From Tubulanus polymorphus (Eukaryota; Nemertea; Palaeonemertea; Tubulaniformes; Tubulanidae): a DNA stretch of 64,000 nt. The position numbers and the translations under genes are program-made. Under the pieces are notes generated by a model. That model was not told the origin of the DNA. It saw nothing but the letters and a program-made list of their open reading frames with translations, and did not search any database. How positions within the stretch are numbered: the first letter of the stretch is position 1; each line of letters begins with the position of its first letter. Shown here one piece after another: positions 13,198 to 26,249 of the stretch. The DNA lies in contig NC_134027.1 of assembly GCF_964204645.1 (NCBI RefSeq), positions 26,400,485 through 26,464,484 of the forward strand, in the 5' to 3' direction.

Positions 13198-14281
13198 CAC
13201 AATCTTGGCTTTTATGATTTCAGTCGAAACTTTGAATAAATTACTAGCTCAGAGATACATTTCTGACTTCATTTGTTCATTCTTGTGTGGGATTTGATTT
13301 CACACCATGAACAGATCTTTAACAGCCACAGTTTGACACATTTGTCGTTGTTGGTGGTAACATGTTGATGATACATGCTGTGAATGTGGGCGATTTCTGT
13401 CCATTCAATAATCATTGTCTCCTAATCATCTGTTTATATATAGAACTAATTAGATCGAATTTATATTAACGACCTCCTGGGTGAATGACATTCTTTTAGA
13501 AAAAAATGAGAATGTCACACATCTGCCGTAACATATATAAGAACATTGATATTTGCGATGAGTTTAATCATCGAAAACTAACTACAACTCAAACTTTAAC
13601 TCTGGCTCACAACTGTTCGGTGGAACTGGATCCACGATAATCTGGTTGATGAAGTAGGGATCTGAAATGCGGGCGTGGACCAGGTCAATGCAGCGGCTAT
13701 TCTCGAGGTTAGATACGGGACGTATCAGGATCAGGGAATTCGGGTGCGACAGTTATGACTCACACATATTTACGGTTGAGGCAATCATATTGCCTTGTTA
13801 CCGGTGATGGTAAACAAATAGTCATTTTACACTTCAAAGGATCAGCGATTAATAATTAACAGCATCAATGTTGTTATAACCAATCAAAACAGTCGAGTAG
13901 CACGGCGCTGTGGTTAGTACATCCGGGGAATCATTAATGTAAACAATAGTCTTCATTCGCGTGCATCTCACACACTTTAAGCAGTTACACTTTGGTTTGA
14001 GTAAGTTCAGGGTTTGTCTGCAGATTTTTCAATCAGCCTGACATACCCTCTGAGCTACACTAAACCTTACCCCGCCCTCAACCCGGACTACCCTAAACAC
14101 TAACGTTCAGCCTAAAGCATATGAGATGGCAACCTTGGTTTGCGTAAAGGTCCCATCTCATATACCTGAATCATTTTACACGACTTTGGACCTTCACACA
14201 AGCCATGAAAACGAGATGTCCACGCGCAAAGCAAGGTTGTCACCACACAGACCTCAGAACACTTTCTCAAAGATACATTTC

Positions 14282-14560
14282 TCGGGTTTAGGGTATGTCA
14301 GGCTCTTGGGTTTAGGGTATGTCGGGCTGTAGGGTTTAGGGTATGTCGGGCTGTAGGGTTTAGGGTATGTCGGGCTGTAGGGTTTAGGGTATGTCGGGTT
14401 GTTGGGTTTTGAGTATGTCGGGCTGTCGGGTTTAGGCTATGTCGGGCTGTTGGGTTTAGGGTATGTCGGGCTGTTGGGTTTAGGGTATGTCGGGCTGTTG
14501 GGTTTAGGGTATGTCGGGCTGTCGGGTTTAGGGTATGTCGGGCTGTTGGGTTTAGGGGTG
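14282..14560 (+). repeat. 24-bp minisatellite containing TTTAGGG
   Basis: About 11 head-to-tail copies of gggtttagggtatgtcgggc plus tgtt. The unit includes TTTAGGG/TTAGGG telomere-like words. Because 24 is a multiple of three, the array stays open and gives a false repeat protein (GLGYVGLL). An imperfect inverted copy of the motif (taccc, cggactaccctaaac) lies just upstream at about 14045-14100. Confidence 0.9.
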
Positions 14561-14821
14561 GTCAGCTGTGGAGTAATGTTTATCATGGTAGTTCAGGGTG
14601 TCATGGGCTGATTGATTGATCAGCTGACGTCCAGAGATCTCATCATATCGGTAAAATCTGTTTAAATTTCTCTTGATCGATTTATTGAAATAAACGTCAT
14701 AAGCTCTTGTCGTCAATGACAGCAGGTTGAACGCTGATTGACTCAAGACCTTTTTCATTTTCAGAAATTCGTATGTTATTAAATTTGGCGCTGGTGAATC
14801 ATTGTCATTCTAGTGACTCAG

Positions 14822-15003
14822 TAACAATACACGCCGTCACTGCGCGACAATCAGACCAATTGTTCCCGCATAACGACGCAACTCAACTCTCTCAGTCGCC
14901 TCCACCGCCGTTCGTACAAAAACCCGAACATTACCACGATAATTCGATAAATTTCGCGCGCACTGCCGCCGCGGTTCGCGATGATATAGAATCCGTTCAA
15001 TGA
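14822..15003 (+). CDS. Candidate C-terminal coding exon, Pro-rich tail
   Basis: An acceptor (attctagtgactcag, AG at 14820-14821) leads in phase 1 into 59 sense codons ending with TGA at 15001-15003. The peptide includes TARQSDQLFPHNDATQL, a run of four Pro, VQKPEHYHDNSINFARTAAA and ends DDIESVQ. Its GC-richer codon choice matches the proven exons of this window better than the surrounding DNA. AATAAA occurs at about 15454. It looks like an intracellular tail. No family is recognised. Confidence 0.35.
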
Positions 15004-18000
15004 TGCAAGAAGAATGATATTTCACTGATAGAAATATCAAATCTTATCAAGTCGCCCTGAAATTTCGTAGTCAGAACGAAATGCTGCGGCGAGAAGAATG
15101 ACATATTGAAACCTCATCGAGCCATATGAGAATCACGTTATAGATTTAATAGATTTATAGATTAGGTATTCAACTGTCTTGAAAATACAGTAGACTGCGG
15201 TTGCTGCGGTTCTCGCAGGACCAATGAATCATTTCCAAGCTGGTTCGCGAATTCCAGGACATTAATTTGGAGCAGGGATGGGTTGTTATCAAGATGAATT
15301 TGTAATATATATTATCAGCCGGAGCACAGGATAATCCCAGAAATGATTAGGTAATCAGAGTCCGGGACACGGGATAATCCGAGACAATCGATTCTGTGGT
15401 AAACACAGTACTATTGGTTTTTCTTGAAACCTTTTGTAGAAATGTGAACTGGAAATAAACATGTCTAGATCTTACAACGATTTGAATACATCACGGCAAC
15501 ATATCAAATATCGAAACAATACTCTTTATGCTAGTTAAGTAAATTCTATCGGTCGATTTCATTGCAAGATTAATTTGTCGACGAAGGATCAAAGAAATTG
15601 GACGGAATTAATCCTAGTTCTGCATTCTTACGAGGATTTGATACATCTGAGAACCGTGTCAGACAATGTAATCGCCTTACGAAGATACAGCCACCTAAGA
15701 ACTCTGCAGGACTCGACCGAAAGGTCAGCGAATAGTCCGAGAGAGAAAAAAGCCGTAATGACCATGAAGTCACCAGCAGCGCGTTGCGTATATACCAGTG
15801 AATATGAGCAAAGATTGAGGAAAACAACATCAATGAATACTGTGACCTTTGATGACGGTAATACCGTTGGTATGATAAAATCCTCCTATCCTATGATTAT
15901 ATGTCTGTATTGATCATGCATTTTTCCCTCCGCCAAGCTTGTTAAGAAATACATCCCTTAAAAGCATTTTTGTCTCCGTTTTTTTTATCTTGTATTACTG
16001 ACAACTGCTGTGCCCAGATATCTAATCGTAAGCCTACGCGAACGCGACGTTTTGATCATGAAAGATAAAGTATCTGACTTTATATTATTCGTATCCACTA
16101 AAGCGCTGATATCTCCATTTTACTTATAGTTTTACGAACAGAAAACTTTTTTATTGTTGTAAGAGTATCATGCATATTGTATATGCAATCAAACGGATTA
16201 AAAGTTCTGATGATCTGGTTGAGATCTGCTTTGTTTTAGATCAACTAAAGATGTCGAAACCTGCTGTGGGGATTATATTTTCATCGTGGTATTAACGAAA
16301 CTTTGATGAACTTGCTTCGCCGTCAAACTGCGCATCAAGTGCTCAAAAGTTTATCAAAAGATAAAAATATTCATGGATTGTATACTTCAATATTTTCAAC
16401 TGCTTAGCCAATTTACTACTTGGACTTTCTTAGATAATTACTCCAAGAAGTGATTCACCGTGTATGTACACATAAATGGTTTTCTGGTTTTTCTTAAGGC
16501 TCCTTATTCAATACGTTTAAGAGATGGTTATTCCTTCGGGAGTTTATCAAATGAAATAGACGCCTATGTCTCAGAAATGCTCAAAACCTCATGATAAATT
16601 TCACGCTTCCGCCACGATAAAAAAAGATGGATATCATCAATTAACCCTCACATTAAGCTAAACGACAGTAGGAGATCTCGGTCTGTCGTCGCTGTATTAA
16701 ATGAACACGTTTTACGACGGACAAGTTTGAGACATAAATCAGCTTACAATGACGTGTTTTATAACGATCAAACCGTCCTCAACGGCAATCTATTCCGCAT
16801 AACACCGAGCCGAATTGAATTACGCAAGCACTTAAGATTCTCCGGTGAGTTAACTAGCAGTGATTTATTCAATGAGAACCACGCTAATCTATACGTCTCC
16901 CATCGAGGACGGCTCCGAGACAATCTATTAAGGCTATTGTTTTTAAGCCAGAATCTTCATCGCTCAATCGGAGGAGATATGTGAATTCCATCGATAGTTC
17001 ACAGTTCAAACACCAGAGTGCAGCATCGTGTAGGGACTGGGACTCGTACGAGTTAGTTCTTACAGTGGTCTGTCCTTCGCGCACAAAAACCTAATCATTT
17101 TTCTAAAAAAAAATCGTCAATTCAAACGACATCATATAATGAGGACTGCAGTTGGAGTGATAAGACTAACGATACGCGTGAAGCTCAGTGTTACACTAGT
17201 CGTTGATGCGACCTTCTAATGCCGTAATCCGCTCACAGAATCACACCTTAAACTTTATTCATGGAAATCTATTGTCAAAGTTAGGTTAGTGAACGAGCAT
17301 GTAATCTTCTTAAAATACAAAACATTTTGAAAAAGAAAATCTAAACCCAAGGTCGGAGCATATACAATACGTTTGGTCGTTTCTATTTCTATATCAGTCT
17401 TCATCTCATATTTTATAAGGACTATTCTGATCAGTAATTGTTAAAAACCAGTACAACCACAGGACGCGAAGAGCGTACGAGAATGGCGCTGTTATTGGAA
17501 AAATTCTTGACGGAATCAAAGAATGGTCTCCGAAGAAATAACCGTCGATCGCGAGTGCCGATGTTTTGTCGATAATAAAATGGACAACTTGTACATTCCT
17601 TGATGAAATTAGTTTATCGCTTATTGAAAGATAGTCTCGCGTTGTGTCAATCAAACGGGTTTCAATTATCAAAATCAACATTGTAAAATTATGAAAAATA
17701 CACATGATGACTCACTGTATGAGTTGTGTTGTTTGTACGAGAGTGAAACTCAGGATATTGGATTATCGTATTAATCACGGATCTGCGGGGACCTTTTCCT
17801 GTCCGGGTCATTGCCCCAATCAATTAAACGCCTTACTGAAATATTGATGTTTAACATTTAAATTTCCGAACGCGAAAATGCACGAGCCGCGCGCCAGTAC
17901 GCGTGCGTGAGTGTGAGTATTCCTCGCCGAAAACGATTATCTGGATCAGTCATCTCCCCAGAAAATGGCGCAAAGAGAATGGATCATTGGTTTTAGAAAA

Positions 18001-18164
18001 TTGCGAAATCTGAAAACAAGTTCGATATGATACATTATTGGATATGCAAAGAGATGAAATGAAGTCTTTCGCTAGTCGCTGTCGCAAGCACGATATAAGT
18101 AAAACAGACAGTAATTCGTTTATACGGTTAAAAAAATCTCACAATATTCATTAGAAAAATGAGT
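15004..18164. other. No gene recognised
   Basis: A 112-codon frame at 15575-15913 (+) and an 85-codon frame at 16727-16984 (+) have no splice signals or recognisable motifs. The region around 17440-17690 (+) reads as protein-like but with stop codons in frame. None is strong enough to call. Confidence 0.4.
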
Positions 18165-18175
18165 CTGAGATGTTT

Positions 18176-18245
18176 CCTTGAGAAAAAGTAGTTTATTCAA
18201 CGTTTCAACTAGATCCTTAAAGTCATCTTCAGGAAAACGGATCAA
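18176..18245 (-). repeat. Copy of the hammerhead-like hairpin repeat (reverse)
   Basis: On the - strand: cctgaagatgactttaagga, tctagttgaaacgttg, aataaactac. The central stem is decayed at two pairs. A second, degraded forward copy (ccagaagatgactatgaggg) starts at 18362, so a palindromic MITE at 18253-18364 sits between two oppositely facing copies. Confidence 0.65.
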
Positions 18246-18252
18246 TGTAATC

Positions 18253-18364
18253 CTGGGGTCAGTTTTATAGACTGGTATCTTTAACCCGGGTGCTAACTGA
18301 ATTCATTTTCAATTGAGTTAGCCCCCGGGTTAAAGATAATATCAGTCTGTAAAACCGGCTCCAG
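18253..18364. mobile_element. Palindromic MITE (family shared with 59859-59970)
   Basis: About 112 bp that is almost wholly self-complementary: ctggggtcagttttatagac and taacccggg on the left, cccgggttaaagata and gtctgtaaaaccggctccag on the right. The copy at 59859-59970 has the same plan. Non-coding hairpin-type element. Confidence 0.75.
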
Positions 18365-18970
18365 AAGATGACTATGAGGGTATAGTAAAGAAAATACGTC
18401 AAATAAACTTCATATTCAGCTTACAACAGAGAATTTTGCGATTCTGCGATGAAATAAGACAAAGAAGATCGTTACAGCCGAACTGCAGGGTGGTTATTGC
18501 TGAACACGTCCCAGCTGGAGGGACTTTATTGCCGACCACGTCCGAGCTGCAAGGTCGCCATCTTTAACTCGTGCGACGCCGAGAACTGGACAAGGGTCAG
18601 CATGTAAATGAATCAATTTTCCGCGTTATGCTTCATCATTATCTCTCGTCATTACGTTCTGATTCATCAATCTACGAAACTAATCAATTAAATCACTGAT
18701 CTTCGTACGAGAGATCTTAAAGATGACGAGACAAATAATGAGACCGGGCTCTGATTTATCTACGTTACCGATGATTCCCGGATTCTATTACTGATAATCA
18801 TCGAAGTTATTACGTCGCCATTATAATAATGAGAAGCGATCATTACTGGTTCCCTCCGTAATAATCCAAACTGCATCAAGAACTATAAATGTCGTTAATC
18901 TTATTATAAACGAGTTCTTCGGTAAAAATATTAATATCACATAAACTATAGCAATAAACTATATTGAATA

Positions 18971-19365
18971 GGGAAACTCCGGCGGCTACTGTGGCAATCG
19001 AGAATTCCACTTATGGCAAGCGAGGATCCACCAGGTTCGCTATGTAGTTATTCGGTCTCACGCGTTTAGTTACTTCTACATTTGAAAAACGAATTGACTT
19101 TTCTATCAAATGAATGGAAACTATGCCAAACACTGAGTAAAGGATGGATTTGATAGACCTTTACATATTTCTGGTGGGGTTTATGATAATGCATGGATTC
19201 GGGAGCTTAATAAAATTTCAGTTCAAAATTGATCGATATTGAAGACTTATTTCGACAACGGTATGATATGAAGAGATAAGATAATCTTATTACTCTCCTG
19301 CCTTTTCCAAGAGAAAAAATTAAGACCGATTGCTCATCACGCCATCTGGTGAGATAGTTGGTGTT
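18971..19365 (+). repeat. Dispersed element, copy 1 (copy 2 at 47941-48470)
   Basis: Shares ordered blocks with 47941-48470: ggctactgtg.caatcg, gaggatccacc/gaagatccacc, atcaaatgaatgg/taaatgaattg, gattcgggagc, atttcgacaacg and tcacgccatc. Its left end is also the source of the 76-bp array at 51205-51556. No coding capacity; class unknown. Confidence 0.65.
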
Positions 19366-22020
19366 ACCGGTAGACTGGTCGCCTGTCCAATTCTGCACCA
19401 CCTGCATTCGCAGTCAGAATCTAACTGAAGGTAGAGACCGGCAACCAGTCTATGTTACCGGTAGCATCCCTTGAATATTGAATTGAGCAAGCGCAGGCCT
19501 ACCATGCATTTCAATATCGGTCTCTCTTGTTACAGGCAATATTCGGGGGACAGCGGCTCGAATTAGATTAACCTCGAATCGAAGAACAGAAAACTAGCGG
19601 AGTCCGATCAGTTTATTGGGAAAAGATTATTAATTTTATAGCGAATCCGCCTCGGGGTAACACAATATACTCATAGTCGAGTGCTACAATATATATTTCA
19701 TCATTTCCCTCGTATGTGGCTGTGTACGTTTTCTTCCGCCAGATCCGGAAAATGGATTTTGTGACGTAGGCCTAATAGACGTAGTTGTTGGAAAAATAGC
19801 AGGCGAAACAATTTGAAATCCCCTGTGGACTCGGTGAGTCGATGGAGGCCCGACGACTGTGTTTACCTAGATAGAAGACCCACAGAATGCTTCAACACTT
19901 CTTTACACAGAGGTTTATCATTATCAAATAGATCTCTGCAGATGGGTAGAAGCATTCTATCCGAAATATCGGTGCTACAGATTTTCGTGGTTAAATCTTC
20001 TGTGTGTCTTTCACTTCATTGACTGTAACTGAATTGATTTCCGCTGGGTTAGTTTTGATTTATTTTGCATAAATAATTGGAATATAGATTTTAGATAACT
20101 GAACACGATAATTGTTACATATATAAGTCAGAGTCAGTGTAACAATAATCGATGCGAGGAATAAAGGAAAAGCCAAAATAGGTTTTTGAAGTAGTCCACA
20201 ATATTCCTCTCGTTAAGCTCATGAAATTTTACATACTTCCAACTGTCTTTAACTGAAACACATTTGATTTCATACTGCGGTATTTGAAACGATACATGTT
20301 TACGAATAATGCTCTAGAGTGGAAACGTTGTTGGTTCTGTTTCAAGGTGAAATCGAGGTAAAAGTAAATAGGTAAATATCGGCAGTATGGTTGCAGGGTT
20401 TTGTACTACCACCTGTTTCAAACCTTACACAGACTCGGATACCAACAACTCTCAGGGGTAGCGATTATTTCACTTGTCAGACAGTTTATAACATCGGGTC
20501 AAATTCCGCAAATACTCTCTACGTTTTTCATATTTTGTTTCCATTCTTACTCAATATTCTACCTCCCAGAACTTTCAGCACAAAATCCAAACCAGCACGT
20601 GTTCATACAGTCCCAAGTGCATCACTTAGATTTATACGATGCAAACACAACTAATTTTCCTATGTCATTGATAAAATCATGGATTCTAAAATGAATTCGT
20701 TTTGCTATGATGTTTCAAGCTTCCTCAATAGTTTCTCTATGATCAGCCGAAATGTATTTGCAACAAAAATATGGAGATTTTTATGTATATGTGTGTGGGG
20801 TGTGTGGGATGATAGTCAGACCAGCTGATCAGGTGCAACTCACTAGAAATGACAGCCTCCCCTCGAGGGGTAGCCTCCCCTAGAGGGTGTAGTAGAACCT
20901 GGTCAAAGTATATTTAAAAGTGAAAATGTAAGCACAGATCAAAGTAACATTCATAGATTATGATAGATCTCATGAAGTCATCATTTATTGGTATGCTCCG
21001 CTGAAATCTATGAAATGATGGTAAATCACAAATAGATGTCCACTCTACAGACCCCAGAATTCAGGCTTCAGAGGTCGCTAATCCAACCGATCAAAAGATC
21101 TTCGTTACCCAATACGGAAGTTGGGAGGTTGATCAACAATTTCACATCAAACACTGACGCTTAACGTATCGACTAGCAGTTTTAATAATTGAACAGAAAA
21201 CCGCCGAGTGGAAAATGCACCGATGATGAAGAATTTGCTTCTGTTGTAAAACTATTATTACCAGAATCTGATTAATGGAAATATGTCAGTCAGAGAAATA
21301 CGTCATGATGTATGCGTAGGCTAATGCATTATTCGTAGACTATTTCACGATAATCGGTCTGAGCCGATTCAAAACTATTTAAGACTAATTTTCCTTTCTC
21401 TTCATCGTGATATTATTGACACACCAGATGAGGAATTAACGATAAATAAATGTCTTTTGATGATGAATGTTTCTTACTATCATTGTTTCATATTATCTGT
21501 TTATCCCACGATGAAAGCTTATTAAAGATCATCGTAATCGATGGACGAATGGACTACGAAATCAGCACGATTACTCCGCAAATATACGAGACTTGAACGA
21601 GCAATAGAACTGTTGTTAGGCTTAGGAAAATAGAATTACCCGAGCACTCGCAAGTCGTAGTACTCCATACACGCATTGAGAAAATATGATTTACGTCGTA
21701 TAAGCGAATATGTAACGATATATTGAGCAAAGCACCGCCGGTTTCCGATCTGATTTTCTATGACTTCGAGCTTCCGTTGAGTTCGGAGAATAATTAGCCA
21801 TTAATTTAGGAAGGCGTTAACGTAGCGACCGGAAACAGGAAAGCTTGAGGCTGAGACGGCTGAGACGGCTGCAGCGGAGAAACCGGGAATCAAGAACAAT
21901 GATACAGTTACTGACTTTTCTGTTACAATCGTCACCGAGACATATCGAAATACAATGAAATATATATCGTTTCATTCTTGAGACATTTCAATTCATATTC
22001 AACATGAAATTGATTGTCAG

Positions 22021-22115
22021 GACCCGGTTCCACAGTTTTAAGTTAGCTCTAAGTTCAAATCAGTTCATTTTCAATGAGTTGAATACTACTTCAGCACGGT
22101 CTGTGGAAGTGGATG
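22021..22115. repeat. Degenerate palindromic repeat (GTTCCACAG family)
   Basis: ggacccggttccacagttttaag with a diverged right arm. Related to the clean palindromes at 33268-33375 and 52260-52351. A further fragment (gaactgtggaactatggaag) is at about 22270. Confidence 0.45.
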
Positions 22116-22547
22116 CTGGTTAGTCCATCTCCAACCACGACCAGTAGCCGCGCAGTGAAAACGTAGCAAAACATTTGAAAGAATAAATTTAATCATAAAT
22201 CTGAAGCCTGAAAAACCAACGCATTTTAAAACAAAATGAGAGTTAAATGTCTTTTCGTCAAACTTGACTCAGAACTGTGGAACTATGGAAGTGTGGAACT
22301 GGATGCTGATTAGTCCATCTCTAACCAAGACCAGTTGCACAGTGAAATCAACTGGAACTAGATCCTGAAATTGTGTATAGAATTGGCAGAACAGTTTGAC
22401 CGGGGGTTCATTAGACTCCATTGTTTAATGATCCTCTCAGCGATCTTGAGGCCTCAGAGAATATCGTAGACTAGACGTCATCCGAATATACGTAAACGAG
22501 AAGACTCTTAGTACTTTGTAGGTTAACTGATTTTATCTGAAATCGTA

Positions 22548-22633
22548 AGCTTTCGCTACTAAAGTGCGTATTGTAGCTTCATCGGGTAGCTTCATTCACC
22601 TGATGAAGCTATAATGTACTAGTAGCGAAAGCT
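22548..22633. repeat. Palindrome with hammerhead-like core
   Basis: The left arm (agctttcgctacta, then gtagcttcatc) is the inverse of the right arm (gatgaagcta, then tagtagcgaaagct). On the + strand the right half reads CTGATGA (22600-22606), a GCTA/TAGC stem (608-611 with 623-626), then GAAA (22627-22630). These are the conserved core strings of the hammerhead ribozyme, here in an inverted pair. Confidence 0.7.
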
Positions 22634-23147
22634 CATTTCTTACCAGTGAGTCGTCAAGTTTACTAATTCGACACCGACATTTATACCCAAATATACATCA
22701 TATGTTACTGCTGTAATTAATTAAAGTAATTGAAATTGCTAAACTATATTTGATATTTAATCTCCTCGGTTTCCGCGGTCAGGAGGGTCGGTGGTGATGC
22801 TGTGATGTAAATCATCGAGGCCTATACGCAGATGAGTGAGTCGATACTATAACATTACTGGCGCTGGTGCTTGGGATATCTGAAAACACAAGATAACACT
22901 AACTCACACATTACCTTAATTATCCGATCGTTAGTTTGAATGCCTTGTCGTCGAGCCGGGCTGTTTTCAGTAATCCTAGACACAAATATACCGTCATAGT
23001 TGTCAGCCTAAATACACAGAATACACAAACATGCATTAATTAGAAATCCTTTAATTCATATTATCACGAGAAATGGACCGAGAAGGACATCAGTAACTGA
23101 AACGACGTGTGTATCACTGACCGACATCAAATAACGATTGATAACGA

Positions 23148-23850
23148 ATGCATTCGCATCAAAGACGTTGTCTGCAGCAAGACAATGACATATCACGAGA
23201 AAAGACCAAAGAAATATGGAACACATCACTAAATTATGAACTGTTGTTGAGTAATCGCAACAAAATTGCGTTTGATAACGAGAAATTAGAACATTCTGCT
23301 ATATCTTATTTCATCGAACTTCATCAGAAGATATCATCGAAAAATAGAATTGTATCAGATTTACAAAACGAAGCCGACAAAATGGGTAAAACACTTGCGA
23401 CTAATGAATATTTGACGATATTTTTGTTGTAAAGCTTCTTTTAACAACGACACGTTGTAAGACTGGCTAGTGTCGGTGGGATGAGACGCGTCCCAGTGGG
23501 AAATCTGAAAAAACCTCGGGTATCCCGTTACCGTCAGCGATAACGAAGCCGAATGGATATCGAATAAAGTTGACCAGTTACGGCAGCGTGCAAAGAAAAC
23601 ATTCGTATTAATAACTGCGGATTTGCTGCGAGGAGAAATTGGAAATTTGAGCGAGGACGGTATTATGTAACAAAGGACGTGCCTATTTCCGCTTCCGCCG
23701 GGTAAATCTCCTAAAGACAAGCGTATATGTCTGTCGAACGTAAACCTTCTAAATTTTTAGCGAATGGAACCGAATCAAAAGGACATTGAAAAGTGGCAGC
23801 AGATTTCTTGCGTTAAATGTTAATGAAGAAGCGAATCAAGTCGATCAGTC
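23148..23850 (+). pseudogene. Decayed coding region, coiled-coil-like
   Basis: Three stretches of plausible protein lie in different frames. At 23148-23432 there is a charged, helical peptide (ENEKLEHSA-type; KISSKNRIVSDLQNEADKMG) before a stop. At 23527-23670 the frame reads SDNEAEWISNKVDQLRQRAK then KTFVLITADLLRGEIGNLSE. The same frame resumes after stops with LPPGKSPKDKRICLSNVNLL and MEPNQKDIEKWQQISCVKC. Frameshifts and stops make it a remnant rather than a live exon. No poly-A tail or target duplication was identified, so a processed origin is not shown. The family is not recognised. Confidence 0.35.
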
Positions 23851-25130
23851 TTTGTCACTGGGTGCAGCCAGGAAGTGATGCATCAAAATAACGACTGACG
23901 ACGAACGACGATTCGAATCTACGGTTTAAAAAAATATGAGAATCGACAATATTCTTCTCTCGTGTGGAGTTTCCGGTTTTTAAGTACACGGCATCTGTCA
24001 ATATCTGTCTCTGTCTCTGTCTCTGTCTCTCTGTCTCTCTCTCTCCTTCTTTCTTTCTCCCTCGCAGTGGCGCTTTTAGATGAACCGTTATGATTTTTTT
24101 CAGTACCACAGAGTCATGTAAAGTGCCTTCCTTGGTATATTTCTTATCTTCCTTTTTTCGACTATAAAAGTTCTAAAGCTGATGACCGATTTTATGCTGG
24201 ACTCATTCGGAGACTATCGAGTGTAGTTCTGGACCAGTTAAATGATTTAGTTTGACTTAAAGAATGAGTTCGTTTTCAAAGATTTAACCCTAAAAAAATT
24301 CAAAAAATATCAAACCACTGGAACTCGGTCCGGATATTGATACCCTGATGAGAGTCGATATGTGGCGAACTGTGGAAAGAATGCTTGATTGTAACATCAA
24401 TCGCAGCCGTAAAGCTCAATCTGATGCAATCAGACTGAGACCTCATGACAAAGTAAAAAAAAAATAGTGCCTCATGCTTTTACATTTGTTAAAAACTCAT
24501 TCGTACAGCAGGAAACATTTTTAAAATCTATTTCGTTCAGTTTAATTGAGCGGTAGCTCCGGATTCTGGATGGGCTCGCAGACGTCATGTTGATGCTTTA
24601 TTTAACAAGTCATCTTCAAAGAACGCGAAGCATCCTTTTGCCATTTAAATGTCAGAGACGTCAATCGCGATAAGTTCCTTTAACAGAGTTTCTCGAAGGT
24701 AATTTCAACTAGAACAATGACGGCGAACTAACTGCAAACAATATTCCAATTCAAACCGACTTCATTATTTGAATTACGCAATCCAATAATTGACGACTTT
24801 AATGAAATCGCGCACTTCGATATTTTAATTTGGGGGTAAATTTTACCAAATTAACGCGGATTCTGAGCGAAATTGGTGGCGACAGTTCTGATTTGATATA
24901 TTTCTATTAGTCATTTTAATTTGTGTGATGAAGATGTCACTGAATGCTCGTGCGCCGGGAACAATTACATCACAAACGCTCTTTTAGACTGGAAAAGATT
25001 TAATTAATACAACTTATACGATGTAAGACATAAAGTAAAAGACATTCGACACTTCCCGCAATTCAACGCGCCTGATGTGACGTCATGAGTGACTGGTCAC
25101 GTAGCGCGGTTCTGTTCTGTGGCAAGTAAG

Positions 25131-25250
25131 CTGGGCGTTTGGTCGAGCGGTTCGGGTCTATGGTTTCTAACGTGATGTCAGGTTATGATAGGTTTCGAAT
25201 CCCGGATTTGGACACATTATATAGGCACGTACCCATACGACTACCATTCA
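25131..25250 (+). mobile_element. tRNA-derived SINE head
   Basis: Has a polymerase III box A-like ttggtcgagcggt (about 25139-25151) and box B-like ggtttcgaatccc (25191-25203) at tRNA spacing, including room for a long variable arm, as in Leu/Ser tRNAs. The acceptor stem does not pair well and it runs into unrelated sequence, so it is a SINE relic and not a tRNA gene. Confidence 0.55.
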
Positions 25251-26249
25251 ACAAACCACATTTCTTATTTCTTTTTCTCGCCCCCCCCCCCCCCCCGTGA
25301 AGTTCATTGATACTCCTCTCTCCTACCGTGAACCAAGAAATGGCTCAAACTTGAGGATATTCTTTTTTTTAAAATGCGCAAGATGAAGACGGAACTGACA
25401 TGTTTCAGATGGCGAATTCAATGAAACGACTGATGATAGATCGAAAGAAGGACCGAGATCTTTCTTTCTCTCTTTCTCTCTCTCTCTCAGGAATCAGTCG
25501 TAATTTACATTTACTAACGAGGTATTTTAATTGCTAACGTAATGACTCACAAATGGCAACTCTATAATGAGGTAAGTCTGAACACTGTAACAGTTGGCAT
25601 CTGACGGAGAATTCGAATCAGAAGATTCGAGTATATTCGAAATGTTTGATGAAACACGTTTTCGCGGTGTTTGGAATGCACTTCTAGAATATGAATCACG
25701 GTTTGAGTGTAAAATGAAATATGTTCGAGTTCGAATTTGTTAGATTGATGGATTTGATGTATCTAATCTCCATACAATTTGAATGATTCGTCATCGATGA
25801 AAGTTAAAGCCATATATTTTGAAACGTCGTATTTGAATGATCAGGTATTCGTACTGCTGGTCGACTGTAATACTGCTGTACTATGAGACTTCAGCAACAT
25901 GTTACCCATAAACTCGTAAATCACTGGCTCTGATAAATCCGACGTTTAATTAACATATCTGAAATGTAACGTAAAACGACTGGGAAAATGAGCTATGACA
26001 TTGTCATCAGCTACAGACATATGAATTGTAGCTGTGATCATTTTACAAAGCGGCTATTAGCTCCTCCAGAATCCAGTTTCGTGTTCAATTCATGCTTCAT
26101 GTTTTCAATGTTAACAATAATTCAAACTTAGCCGTTTAAGCTTTTGGTCAAACCCAGCGGCATTAAACTTCCAATGAGTTCTCTTTTTATCTAAGGTTAA
26201 CTTGACATAACGGTGACGTCAGACTTTGAAAAAAAAATCTACCATCTTT

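Noticed and set aside
13051-13297. Frames with long Tyr-Ile runs
   Set aside because: Translation of a (TA)n microsatellite.
14399-14611. 70-codon frame of a GLGYVGLL repeat
   Set aside because: A 24-bp minisatellite is a multiple of three, so it stays open without being a gene.
15575-15913. 112-codon frame on the + strand
   Set aside because: No splice sites, no motif, and an equally long antisense frame; no support beyond length.
23361-23720. 119-codon - strand frame
   Set aside because: Opposite the decayed + strand coding region; the peptide has no family features and the + strand reading is more protein-like.
25131-25215. A tRNA gene
   Set aside because: Box motifs are present but arms do not pair into a cloverleaf; better read as a SINE head.
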